From positions 62,001-126,000 of the forward strand of contig NZ_CP032317.1 of assembly GCF_003574965.1 (NCBI RefSeq): a stretch of 64,000 nt of DNA, given 5' to 3'. Positions within the stretch are counted from its first letter, which is position 1. Each line of letters opens with the position of its first letter. The translations under genes were made by a program, and so were the position numbers. Shown piece after piece: positions 35,651-43,199 of the stretch. Source of the DNA: Hymenobacter oligotrophus. Lineage in GTDB: Bacteria; Bacteroidota; Bacteroidia; Cytophagales; Hymenobacteraceae. The notes below the pieces were generated by a model. The model was given only the letters and a program-made list of their open reading frames with translations, was not told where the DNA came from and made no database searches.

Positions 35651-37504
35651 ATGGCTGCATCTAATATTCCGATGGGCTCGGCGCCTACCAGCGCGCCGCA
35701 AATCCAGCATCACGTAGCCGGCGACCACCACGACGAGCACCATGATGAAGGCAACTTCTTGACGAAGTACGTCTTCAGCACGGACCACAAGATGATTGCT
35801 AAGCAATTCCTGATTTCAGGTATTGCTTGGGCTTTCATCGGTGCGACGCTCTCCACGCTGTTCCGCATTCAGCTTGGGTGGCCCGACGCTCAGCTTACCT
35901 GGCTCGAGCCTTTGCTCGGCCGTTGGGTAGAAGGTGGTAAGCTCAACCCTGAATTCTACCTCGCATTGGTAACTATGCACGGCACCATTATGGTGTTCTT
36001 CGTGCTGACTGCTGGTTTGAGCGGTACGTTCTCAAACTTCCTCATTCCGCTGCAGATTGGTGCCCGTGACATGGCTTCGGGCTTCATGAACATGCTCTCG
36101 TTCTGGTTTTTCTTCCTGGCGGGTGTAGTAATGTTCGTGTCGCTTTTCCTTGAGACCGGTCCTGCTGCTGCTGGTTGGACAATCTACCCGCCGCTGAGCG
36201 CTCTGCCGCAAGCAATTCCTGGCTCAGGCGCTGGTCAAACTTTGTGGCTGGTATCGATGGCTTTGTTCATCGTTTCTCAGCTGCTGGGTGGTGTAAACTA
36301 CATCACCACTGTAATTAACCTTCGTACGGCTGGTATGTCGATGGCTAAGCTGCCGCTTACTATCTGGTCGTTCTTCCTGACTGCAATTCTGGGCTTGTTG
36401 TCATTCCCGGTTCTTTTCTCAGCCGCTTTGCTGCTGATTTTTGACCGCTCGTTTGGCACCAGCTTCTTCCTATCGGATATCTACATTGGTGGTGAAGCTT
36501 TGAACCACGTTGGTGGTAGCCCGATCCTTTTCCAACACTTGTTCTGGTTCCTAGGTCACCCGGAGGTTTACATCGTGATCATGCCGGCAATGGGTATCGT
36601 TTCTGAAGTTATGGCCACGAATGCTCGTAAGCCTATCTTCGGTTATCGTGCCATGATTGGTTCGCTGATCGGTATTTCGCTGCTGTCGTTCGTTGTGTGG
36701 GCTCACCACATGTTCGTTACGGGCATGAACCCTTTCCTCGGTTCGGTGTTCATGTTCCTCACGCTGATTATCGCAGTTCCTTCGGCAGTTAAAACATTCA
36801 ACTGGTTGGCTACGCTGTGGCGCGGTAATATCCGTTTCACGACAGCTATGCTCTTCGCCATCGGTTTCGTTTCGCTGTTCGTTTCCGGCGGTCTGACTGG
36901 TATCATTCTAGGTAACGCTGCCCTCGATATTCAGATGCACAACACCTACTTCGTGGTAGCTCACTTCCACTTGGTAATGGGTAGCTCTGCTTTCTTCGGC
37001 ATGTTTGCTGGTGTTTACCACTGGTTCCCGAAGATGTTTGGCCGAATGATGGACGAAAAGCTTGGCTATGTTCACTTCTGGCTCACCATTCTGGCTGCTT
37101 ACCTGGTGTTCCTGCCGATGCACTACGTTGGTATTGCTGGCTTTCCGCGTCGTTATTACGCCTACACAGCTTACGAAACGTTTAATCAGTTCGCTGACCT
37201 GAACACGTTCATCTCGATTGCGGCCATCTTCGCTTTCTTTGCCCAGTTCGTGTTCTTGTTCAACTTCGTGTACAGCATCTTCCGTGGCCGCCGCGCTACC
37301 GAGAACCCCTGGAATTCGAATACACTTGAGTGGACTACCCCAGTGGTGCCTGGTCACGGTAACTGGCCTGGTGCAATCCCTGCTGTGTACCGTTGGCCTT
37401 ACGACTACAGCAAGCCAGGCGCTGAACAGGACTTTATTCCGCAACACATTCCGTACTCGCAGACCGTATCTTCGAACCTGCCGTACGAGCGCGAAATGGA
37501 ATAA
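35651..37504 (+). CDS. coxA: cytochrome c oxidase subunit I
   Basis: Catalytic subunit of the oxidase, 617 residues and at least 12 helices, with the heme A and heme a3-CuB ligands in the usual segments: a low-spin heme histidine in LVTMHGTIMVFF, CuB/Tyr cross-link site FWFLGHPEVYIVI (His303), WAHHMFVTG and HNTYFVVAHFHLVMG. It reduces oxygen to water and pumps protons. The N-terminus carries a His-rich soluble stretch (HHVAGDHHDEHHDEG). It ends the first transcription unit; a strong terminator follows at 37524. Confidence 0.97.
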   Translation: MAASNIPMGSAPTSAPQIQHHVAGDHHDEHHDEGNFLTKYVFSTDHKMIAKQFLISGIAWAFIGATLSTLFRIQLGWPDAQLTWLEPLLGRWVEGGKLNPEFYLALVTMHGTIMVFFVLTAGLSGTFSNFLIPLQIGARDMASGFMNMLSFWFFFLAGVVMFVSLFLETGPAAAGWTIYPPLSALPQAIPGSGAGQTLWLVSMALFIVSQLLGGVNYITTVINLRTAGMSMAKLPLTIWSFFLTAILGLLSFPVLFSAALLLIFDRSFGTSFFLSDIYIGGEALNHVGGSPILFQHLFWFLGHPEVYIVIMPAMGIVSEVMATNARKPIFGYRAMIGSLIGISLLSFVVWAHHMFVTGMNPFLGSVFMFLTLIIAVPSAVKTFNWLATLWRGNIRFTTAMLFAIGFVSLFVSGGLTGIILGNAALDIQMHNTYFVVAHFHLVMGSSAFFGMFAGVYHWFPKMFGRMMDEKLGYVHFWLTILAAYLVFLPMHYVGIAGFPRRYYAYTAYETFNQFADLNTFISIAAIFAFFAQFVFLFNFVYSIFRGRRATENPWNSNTLEWTTPVVPGHGNWPGAIPAVYRWPYDYSKPGAEQDFIPQHIPYSQTVSSNLPYEREME

Positions 37505-37523
37505 ATCACTTTCCAATAAATGC

Positions 37524-37560
37524 AAAAAGGGAAGCCACAATTTGGCTTCCCTTTTTCTTT
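37524..37560 (+). terminator. terminator of the act-cox operon
   Basis: Perfect 14-base stem (AAAAAGGGAAGCCA with its complement) and a T-rich tail, 20 bases after the coxA stop. It separates actA-coxA from ctaA onward. Confidence 0.9.
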
Positions 37561-37611
37561 TTCATCCAATACGGTAGGAACTTCGCCGCCCCATCTGGTT
37601 TTACATTTTAG

Positions 37612-38691
37612 ATGAACACACCAGCTTTCGAACGTCGTTTTAGGTTTGTTGCTACGCTCACATTGGTAGCGGTGTACATACTGATTTTGGTTGGCGGCAT
37701 TGTTAGAAGCACCGGTTCAGGTATGGGCTGCCCCGACTGGCCTAAATGCTTTGGGCAATGGGTGCCACCTACTCATATCAGCCAATTGCCCGCCAACTAC
37801 AAAGAGATTTACACCGCGCAACGAGTCGCTAAAAATAAGCGCGTTGCTAAGACTCTTGAAAGCCTAGGCTTTGCTGAAGTAGCTGCTAACATTTTTGCGC
37901 ACCCCAACCAATACATCGAAACGGACTTCAATCCTGTAAAAACGTGGATTGAGTACCTGAACCGTTTGACCGGCGTCGTCATCGGCTTTCTGATAATGTT
38001 GACGATGGTAGCTGCATGGCCCTATCGTAAGCGCGACCCATTGATCTTCTGGGCGGCTTTCGCAAGCTTCATTACCGTTGGGGTGCAGGGTTGGCTGGGC
38101 TCTTTGGTAGTGTCGACCAACCTGCTGCCTGTCATGGTAACTATCCACATGAGCTTAGCATTGGTCTTGGTTGGGCTGCTCATTTGGGCTGTTGTACGGG
38201 CAAGTAAGGTTAGCACTTTTGCGCATAAGCAGCCTTTAGGCATTAGTGTGGCTATCCTATTAAGCCTCCTGGTAGCACTGACTTTCCTGCAAATTGTCTT
38301 GGGCACGCAGGTGCGCGAGGATATTGATATGGTGGCATTTGGAATGAACTACCTTAACCGCGAACTGTGGATTGCGAAGTTGGGTGGCGTCTTTCGATTT
38401 CACCGGACCTTCTCGGCGGTTTTGCTGATTGGTAATGTGTATGCAGCGGTACGCCTTTTTCAAACGGGTATTCCTAGCTTGGCTAAAATGGCATATGCCA
38501 CCCTGTTAGTGCTGGTGATGGAAATCATTGCTGGCGTTACCCTTGCTTACTTTGCCATGCCGGCTGCTGCCCAGCCTATTCACCTCACCCTAGGCACGTT
38601 GCTGTTCGGAGTGCAATTCCTCGCTTTGGTGCAATACCAAAAGCTAATGCAAATTCCGCAAGCAAGCCCGCATACGGTTGTTGTTGCGTAA
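37612..38691 (+). CDS. ctaA: heme A synthase (COX15/CtaA)
   Basis: A 359-residue membrane protein that oxidises heme O to heme A for the oxidase. Eight helices are visible; family blocks are LVGGIVRSTGSGMGCPDWPKC, RLTGVVIGFL, HMSLALVLVGLL and FRFHRTFSAVLLIGN, which supply the conserved histidines. The GMGCPDWPKC cysteine pair is present. It starts 107 bases after the coxA stop, beyond the terminator, so it probably has its own promoter (the nearby TACATTTT is one base off consensus). Confidence 0.95.
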   Translation: MNTPAFERRFRFVATLTLVAVYILILVGGIVRSTGSGMGCPDWPKCFGQWVPPTHISQLPANYKEIYTAQRVAKNKRVAKTLESLGFAEVAANIFAHPNQYIETDFNPVKTWIEYLNRLTGVVIGFLIMLTMVAAWPYRKRDPLIFWAAFASFITVGVQGWLGSLVVSTNLLPVMVTIHMSLALVLVGLLIWAVVRASKVSTFAHKQPLGISVAILLSLLVALTFLQIVLGTQVREDIDMVAFGMNYLNRELWIAKLGGVFRFHRTFSAVLLIGNVYAAVRLFQTGIPSLAKMAYATLLVLVMEIIAGVTLAYFAMPAAAQPIHLTLGTLLFGVQFLALVQYQKLMQIPQASPHTVVVA

Positions 38692-38742
38692 CTTTGCGGC
38701 CCATTTGTAGCCGAATGCCCGGCTTGATTGTTTCTGCTGGTG

Positions 38743-39606
38743 ATGACAAAGGCCAGGGCCTACTTCCAACTTCTGAAATTTCGGCTTTCGCTCACGGTAG
38801 CGTTTTCTGCGGCCATTGGCTTCATGCTTGGCCAGCGCGAATTTGCTTGGCGCAGTCATTGGGCAGAAGCGCTATTGGTGATGCTTGGAGGCTTGCTGGT
38901 AACAGGCTCGGCCAACACCATTAACCAAATCTACGAGAAGGACCTAGACCGGCTGATGAAGCGCACCGCCCAGCGCCCGTTGCCGCAAGGGGTGCTATCG
39001 GTAACGGAAGCTTGGATTTTTGTTGTCGTGACGGGAATGGCCGGTTTGGTGCTGTTGGGGTGGTATTTCAATCCGCTTACGGCCGCCATCTCGCTGCTTT
39101 CGTTAATCCTGTACGGTTTTATCTACACGCCGCTTAAGCGTATTTCGCCGATTTGTGTGGCAGTAGGCGCAATACCCGGAGGCTTGCCGCCCATGATCGG
39201 GTGGGTAGCCGCCACTGGTATGCTCACAGTAGAAGCATGGATTCTGTTTGGCATTCAGTTTATGTGGCAGTTCCCGCACTTCTGGGCTATTGCTTGGGTG
39301 CTGGACGAAGATTACAGTAAAGCTGGCTTCCGGATGCTACCTACCGCAGGCGGGCGCGATTTGCGCACGGCTTTCCAAATCATGACGTACACGCTGCTTC
39401 TCATTCCGTTGAGCTTGTTGCCTATGCAATTCGGGATGACGGGGAAAACTTCGGCACTTATTGCTGTGCTGTGCGGAGTTTTATTCTTGATGCAGACGTT
39501 TTACTTGATGCGTACAGGTTCCAAGAAAGCCGCGATGCGCATCATGTTTGGCTCTTTTCTGTACCTCCCAATTGTGCAGATAGCCTTGGTAATTGACAAA
39601 CTCTAA
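38743..39606 (+). CDS. ctaB: protoheme IX farnesyltransferase (heme O synthase)
   Basis: A 287-residue UbiA-family prenyltransferase that adds a farnesyl group to heme B, making heme O, the substrate of CtaA. The two Asp-rich motifs are present: NQIYEKDLDRLMKRTAQRPLP and, later, DEDYSKAGFRMLPT. Nine hydrophobic segments are visible, with YTPLKRISPICVAVGAIPGGLPPMIGW in the middle. The ATG at 38743 is taken; a TTG at 38728 would add five residues. It ends 10 bases before coxC, in the same unit as ctaA. Confidence 0.95.
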   Translation: MTKARAYFQLLKFRLSLTVAFSAAIGFMLGQREFAWRSHWAEALLVMLGGLLVTGSANTINQIYEKDLDRLMKRTAQRPLPQGVLSVTEAWIFVVVTGMAGLVLLGWYFNPLTAAISLLSLILYGFIYTPLKRISPICVAVGAIPGGLPPMIGWVAATGMLTVEAWILFGIQFMWQFPHFWAIAWVLDEDYSKAGFRMLPTAGGRDLRTAFQIMTYTLLLIPLSLLPMQFGMTGKTSALIAVLCGVLFLMQTFYLMRTGSKKAAMRIMFGSFLYLPIVQIALVIDKL

Positions 39607-39616
39607 CATTTCGGAT

Positions 39617-40204
39617 ATGCATCCTTCCGAGTCGTTAAACAACAAGCAGGTCGCCCTAGGTATTCATCCGTTGCGCTTCCTGCTTTGGCTGATGATTATC
39701 AGCATCACCATGATGTTTGCCGCTTTTACCAGCGCCTACATCGTGCGCCGGGGTGAGGGCGGCTGGCTCGAGTTCGATCTGCCCTCGGGGCTAATCTTTA
39801 ACTCGGTGGTGATACTGCTGAGCAGTGCTGCTATACAATGGGCATGGCATTCGGCGCGCCGCGACGAGCTGCGCCGGGTTCAAGTGGCCATGCTGATAAC
39901 TTTTGCCCTAGGTGTTCTTTTCCTTTTTGGGCAGTGGCAGGTATGGCAGGAGTTGGTTCAGAGCAAGATTTTCTTTGGTGGGGCCGACAGCAATCCGGCG
40001 GGTTCTTTCGTATATGTGCTCACCGGTGTACACGGCTTTCACTTGATAACGGGTTTGGTTTTCCTGGTAGTGGTACTGCTTAAAAGTCTGCGTTTTCAGG
40101 TTCATTCCCGGCAAATGATGGCCATGACCAACGGAACCATCTATTGGCACTTCCTGGGTGGGCTTTGGTTGTACCTGTATTTGTTTCTACTTTTGAACCA
40201 CTGA
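39617..40204 (+). CDS. coxC: cytochrome c oxidase subunit III (shorter copy)
   Basis: A 195-residue subunit III of the heme-copper oxidase with five helices, giving the short form common in bacteria. The start at 39617 (MHPSESLNNKQVALGIHPL) follows the ctaB stop closely; a TTG at 39593 would overlap ctaB. Helices include FLLWLMIISITMMFAAFTSAYIV and GVHGFHLITGLVFLVVVLL, with a typical YVLTGVHGFH segment and an IYWHFLGGLWLYLYLFLLL end. A second subunit III gene follows 20 bases downstream; the pair is usual in Bacteroidota. Confidence 0.9.
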   Translation: MHPSESLNNKQVALGIHPLRFLLWLMIISITMMFAAFTSAYIVRRGEGGWLEFDLPSGLIFNSVVILLSSAAIQWAWHSARRDELRRVQVAMLITFALGVLFLFGQWQVWQELVQSKIFFGGADSNPAGSFVYVLTGVHGFHLITGLVFLVVVLLKSLRFQVHSRQMMAMTNGTIYWHFLGGLWLYLYLFLLLNH

Positions 40205-40224
40205 TTCCGTTTTTCTCGCACACT

Positions 40225-40989
40225 ATGGCCATTTCCACTACGGCAACGCAGAACGCCGCATACGAAGCGCCGCGCAGCGGCACCTGGGACGGCGGCAACG
40301 AACCTTTCAAGGCTAGCTATGGCAAGCTGATGATGTGGTTCTTTCTGCTGTCGGATGCATTCACGTTCGCGGCATTCCTGACCACCTACGGCATGGTGCG
40401 TCACCGCCACCTTGCTTACACCGGTACGCCCGAGGCGTTCAAATTCAGCACCGCTTATTGGCCCATTCCGGAGAAAGTATTCAACGCTTTCCCCGGCCTG
40501 CACGGTGTTGATATTCCTCTGGCTTTCGTGGCCTTGATGACCATGATCCTTATCGTGTCGTCGGTAACGATGGTATTGGCAGTGGAAGCTGGCCACCGCA
40601 TGGACAAGGACGACGTGCAGAAGTGGCTGCTGTGGACTATCCTGTTCGGTGGCATGTTCTTGGGCTGCCAGGCTTGGGAATGGGCTCACTTTATCTCCGG
40701 TACCGACGAGGGTACGCTGATGGCCGATGGTACGCGCTTCTTTGGTGCTAACCTCACCATGAATCAGTACGGCCCGGTGCTATTCGCCGACCTGTTTTTC
40801 TTCATTACAGGTTTCCACGGTACCCACGTATTCTCGGGTGTCTGCCTTTTGGTGTACGCGTTTATCGCCACCACCAACGGCACCTTTCACAAACGTGGCC
40901 ACTACGAAATGGTTGAGAAGATTGGCCTTTACTGGCACTTTGTAGACCTGGTGTGGGTATTCGTTTTCACCTTCTTCTACCTGATCTAA
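40225..40989 (+). CDS. coxC: cytochrome c oxidase subunit III (longer copy)
   Basis: A 254-residue second subunit III. Helices include KLMMWFFLLSDAFTFAAFL, IPLAFVALMTMILIVSSVTMV, WLLWTILFGGMFLGCQAWEW and GPVLFADLFFFITGFHGTHVF, and the C-terminal IGLYWHFVDLVWVFVFTFFYLI is characteristic. It shares little with the upstream copy outside the core helices, so the two are old paralogues rather than a recent duplication. The ATG at 40225 (MAISTTATQNAAYEAP) is taken; the longer frame starts inside the previous gene. A 13-base inverted repeat lies between it and coxD. Confidence 0.92.
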   Translation: MAISTTATQNAAYEAPRSGTWDGGNEPFKASYGKLMMWFFLLSDAFTFAAFLTTYGMVRHRHLAYTGTPEAFKFSTAYWPIPEKVFNAFPGLHGVDIPLAFVALMTMILIVSSVTMVLAVEAGHRMDKDDVQKWLLWTILFGGMFLGCQAWEWAHFISGTDEGTLMADGTRFFGANLTMNQYGPVLFADLFFFITGFHGTHVFSGVCLLVYAFIATTNGTFHKRGHYEMVEKIGLYWHFVDLVWVFVFTFFYLI

Positions 40990-41003
40990 TTGCTTGATAG
41001 TTG

Positions 41004-41051
41004 AATGGCTAAATGGCTGCATGTTCATCGGACATCAACCATTTAGCCATT
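41004..41051 (+). promoter_or_regulatory. intercistronic inverted repeat between coxC and coxD
   Basis: Perfect 13-base arms (41004-41016 and 41039-41051, core ATGGCTAAATGG) around a 22-base spacer that itself can pair weakly (ATGT/ACAT). There is no T-run, so it may stabilise or process the mRNA, or set the ratio between the genes. Confidence 0.55.
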
Positions 41052-41075
41052 TGGCTGTTTAAACCTCGTCATAAC

Positions 41076-41426
41076 ATGGCTCACCACGCTCCCGAAAACG
41101 ATTACAATGCCGAAGGGCACGCAGTACACGGCAAGCCCAACGTGAAGCCCATTCTGCGTGCACTAGCGTGGATTGTAGGCATCACAGCCTTCGAATTCTT
41201 GCTGGCTTTCGTAATGGATGCAAGCACGCTGCGCAACTCGATTTTCATCATCCTGACCATTTTCAAAGCCTTCTTCATCGTTGCCGAGTTTATGCACTTG
41301 CGCCACGAAACAAAGGGCCTGATTTGGTCAATCATGATTCCGATGGCCCTGCTCATTTGGCTGCTGGTGGCCTTGGTGTCCGAAGGTAGCTTCGTAGGCG
41401 AAGCCATCTTCAGCGCTTACAAATAA
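41076..41426 (+). CDS. coxD: cytochrome c oxidase subunit IV-like membrane protein
   Basis: A 116-residue protein with three helices (ILRALAWIVGITAFEFLLAFV, SIFIILTIFKAFFIVAEFMHL, WSIMIPMALLIWLLVALV), the layout of bacterial oxidase subunit IV. The soluble N-terminus (MAHHAPENDYNAEGHA) is His-rich. The ATG at 41076 is chosen; a frame opening at 41013 would run through the inverted repeat. The Sco gene starts 3 bases after its stop. Confidence 0.85.
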   Translation: MAHHAPENDYNAEGHAVHGKPNVKPILRALAWIVGITAFEFLLAFVMDASTLRNSIFIILTIFKAFFIVAEFMHLRHETKGLIWSIMIPMALLIWLLVALVSEGSFVGEAIFSAYK

Positions 41427-41429
41427 GGC

Positions 41430-42103
41430 ATGAGGCCCCAGAAAATCTTAATACTGGGCCTGCTTCTGCTCTTGCCGGTACTGGCGTTTCTGTTCTTATA
41501 CAGCTTCGGTACCAACCATTTCGCGCTGCGCATTTTCTACCCAGTTCGTGTCGATTCGACGCAGGTGGGGGGAAGTGGCAGCGCGATACGGTTTTTCACC
41601 GAGTTGGTAATTTCCGTTTGCAGAACCAGTCGGGGCAGCTTGTTACCGCCAAAAACCTGGAAGGCAGTGTGTACGTGAGCAGCTTTTTCTCTGCCACTTG
41701 CACCAAGGAGTGCCTCAAGCTGAACAGCCAGTTGCAGCGGGTGCAGGAAAAATTCAGGAAGGAACCGCGCCTGAAACTGATTTCGTTTAGTGTTGATCCG
41801 CAGCACGACTCGGTGCCTGTGCTGGCCGGCTATGCCGAGCAGTACGGCGCCATTGCTGGCAAATGGTACTTTCTGACGGGAGCTGCGGACAGTGTGCAGC
41901 GCTTGGCCGTGCAGGATTACAAGATTGCCCAGACCGAGTCGGCAACTATCGGCTCGGCAGTTGGTTTAGTACATAGCCAACGGTTGGTTCTGGTCGACCG
42001 CGATAAGCAGATACGAGGCATCTACGACGGCCTCGACCCGAAAGACGTGGACCGGTTAATGACTGAAATTCGCATTTTGCTTTACACTTATGACCACGAC
42101 TAG
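41430..42103 (+). pseudogene. Sco1/SenC copper chaperone, interrupted by a frameshift
   Basis: A Sco-family protein that would deliver copper to the CuA site of CoxB. The first frame (from ATG 41430) has the usual membrane anchor (ILILGLLLLLPVLAFLFLYSFG) and RIFYPVRVDSTQVG, then leaves the family. The second frame continues as KWQRDTVFHRVGNFRLQNQ...SGQLVTAKNLEG, with the copper-binding CTKEC (CxxxC), the conserved histidine in GLVHSQRLVLVDRD and a normal C-terminus. The switch falls at the G6 run at 41567-41572: one G too few or two too many. Either this is a real frameshift, or slippage or a sequencing error at the G-run. If it is an error, the intact protein is about 224 residues. It overlaps the DUF420 gene by 14 bases. 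Confidence 0.85.
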
Positions 42104-42653
42104 CACCGGCGTAGTGGCTGGCCCCGTAATGCCGCGCGGGTACAAAGTGGTAATGATTGCACTGGGCGTTATCATCCCGATAGCGGTAGCCGTGCTCTAC
42201 TATTTTCCGCAGCTTTTCCGCATCGAAGGAGCTGACGTAAGTTTTCTGCCGGCGGTTAACGCCGGGCTTAATTCGCTCACGGCGGTTTGTTTGGTGCTGG
42301 GGTATTACTTCATCCGCAACAAGGATGTTGCTAAGCACCGGACCATGATGGGCACTGCCTTTTTGCTCGGATCAATTTTTTTAGTGTCGTACGTGGTGTA
42401 CCACTCCCAAGCTGAAACCACGCGTTTCGGCGGAGAAGGACTCATCCGTTACGTGTACTACTTCGTGTTGCTGACGCACATTTTGCTGGCGGCGGTAACG
42501 GTTGGTTTGGTGCTGTTCACGCTGTACTTTGCCATATCCAACCAGTTTGCCAAGCACCGCAAAATTGCGCGCTGGACATACCCCATCTGGCTCTATGTGT
42601 CGGTTACAGGCGTAATCGTATATTTCATGATTGCGCCGTATTACGTACACTAG
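42090..42653 (+). CDS. DUF420 (CtaM/YozB-like) membrane protein
   Basis: A 187-residue polytopic membrane protein of the DUF420 family, whose Firmicutes member CtaM is needed for maturation of a heme A oxidase. Five helices are visible (VVMIALGVIIPIAVAVLYYF, AVNAGLNSLTAVCLVLGYYFI, MMGTAFLLGSIFLVSYVVYH, VYYFVLLTHILLAAVTVGLVL, PIWLYVSVTGVIVYFMIAPYY), with conserved His residues in KDVAKHRTMM, YVVYHSQ and LLTHILL. It overlaps the Sco gene by 14 bases and precedes the CxxC protein by 41 bases. The context supports an oxidase-assembly role; the exact task is an inference. Confidence 0.85.
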   Translation: MTTTSTGVVAGPVMPRGYKVVMIALGVIIPIAVAVLYYFPQLFRIEGADVSFLPAVNAGLNSLTAVCLVLGYYFIRNKDVAKHRTMMGTAFLLGSIFLVSYVVYHSQAETTRFGGEGLIRYVYYFVLLTHILLAAVTVGLVLFTLYFAISNQFAKHRKIARWTYPIWLYVSVTGVIVYFMIAPYYVH

Positions 42654-42694
42654 CTCCGACGGAACTTCACTTCTGAAAAGCTGTTGAAAGAAGT

Positions 42695-42949
42695 ATGAAA
42701 AAGGTATTGTTTGCCGTTTTGCCGTTGCTGTTGGTAATGCTGTTGAGCATTGCCCCGCGTGCTAGCTATGCGCAATGCACTCTGTGCAAAAACAACGTTG
42801 AGTCGGCCCGCACTGATAAAGACGGGTACGACATTTCGGGACTCAACAAGGGCATTTTGTACATGATGGCGGCTCCCTACGTCATGGGTGGTTTGGTTGG
42901 GTTCTTCTGGTACCGCAACGTGCGCCGTAAACGCCAGCAGGCTGCCTAA
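42695..42949 (+). CDS. small exported CxxC membrane protein of the oxidase cluster
   Basis: An 84-residue protein with a signal peptide (ending APRASYAQ), immediately followed by CTLCKNNVESA, a polar stretch, one transmembrane helix (GILYMMAAPYVMGGLVGFFWY) and a basic tail (RNVRRKRQQAA). The CxxC is placed outside the membrane and could bind copper or serve as a redox pair. It is the last gene of the ctaA-coxC-coxD-Sco-DUF420 unit, before a terminator. No named family is recognised, but the position at the end of an oxidase-assembly operon suggests a role there. Confidence 0.75.
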   Translation: MKKVLFAVLPLLLVMLLSIAPRASYAQCTLCKNNVESARTDKDGYDISGLNKGILYMMAAPYVMGGLVGFFWYRNVRRKRQQAA

Positions 42950-43106
42950 CAAAAGCACCGTTGCTACGCTCTAGGTGCTCGGCAGTCCTACGGGCAAGCG
43001 CAGAGCTAAAGCCTGCCTAGGCGCCAATTTGCTAGGCCTGCCCACGAGCTGAGGTGGACACAACCACCTAGGGCAACAAACCGATCAACGAATATGCTTT
43101 GCACGC

Positions 43107-43133
43107 AAATGCCGCCGCCTGGCGGCATTTTTG
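43107..43133 (+). terminator. terminator of the oxidase-assembly operon
   Basis: Perfect 10-base stem (AAATGCCGCC with its complement) and a GCCT loop, followed by a run of T. It lies after the 84-residue gene and before the histidine kinase, and overlaps a TTG that would otherwise open the kinase frame. Confidence 0.82.
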
Positions 43134-43199
43134 CTTATTGCCCCGTCGAATGCTAAGCAAGTGCTTAATCTTGCTCCGGTTACACCCACAACTTTTTTA

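Noticed and set aside
41618-42103. The second half of the Sco gene as an independent small gene
   Set aside because: It lacks the membrane anchor or signal that the family needs, and the missing part is present just upstream in another frame.
25951-42949. The act-cox cluster as a previously undescribed respiratory system
   Set aside because: Gene content and order match the known alternative complex III plus heme-copper oxidase of Bacteroidota; only details (extra heme, CxxC protein, Sco frameshift) are unusual.
43131-43199. TTG at 43131 as the kinase start
   Set aside because: It lies in the T-run of a strong terminator hairpin; the GTG at 43200 gives a normal N-terminal helix.
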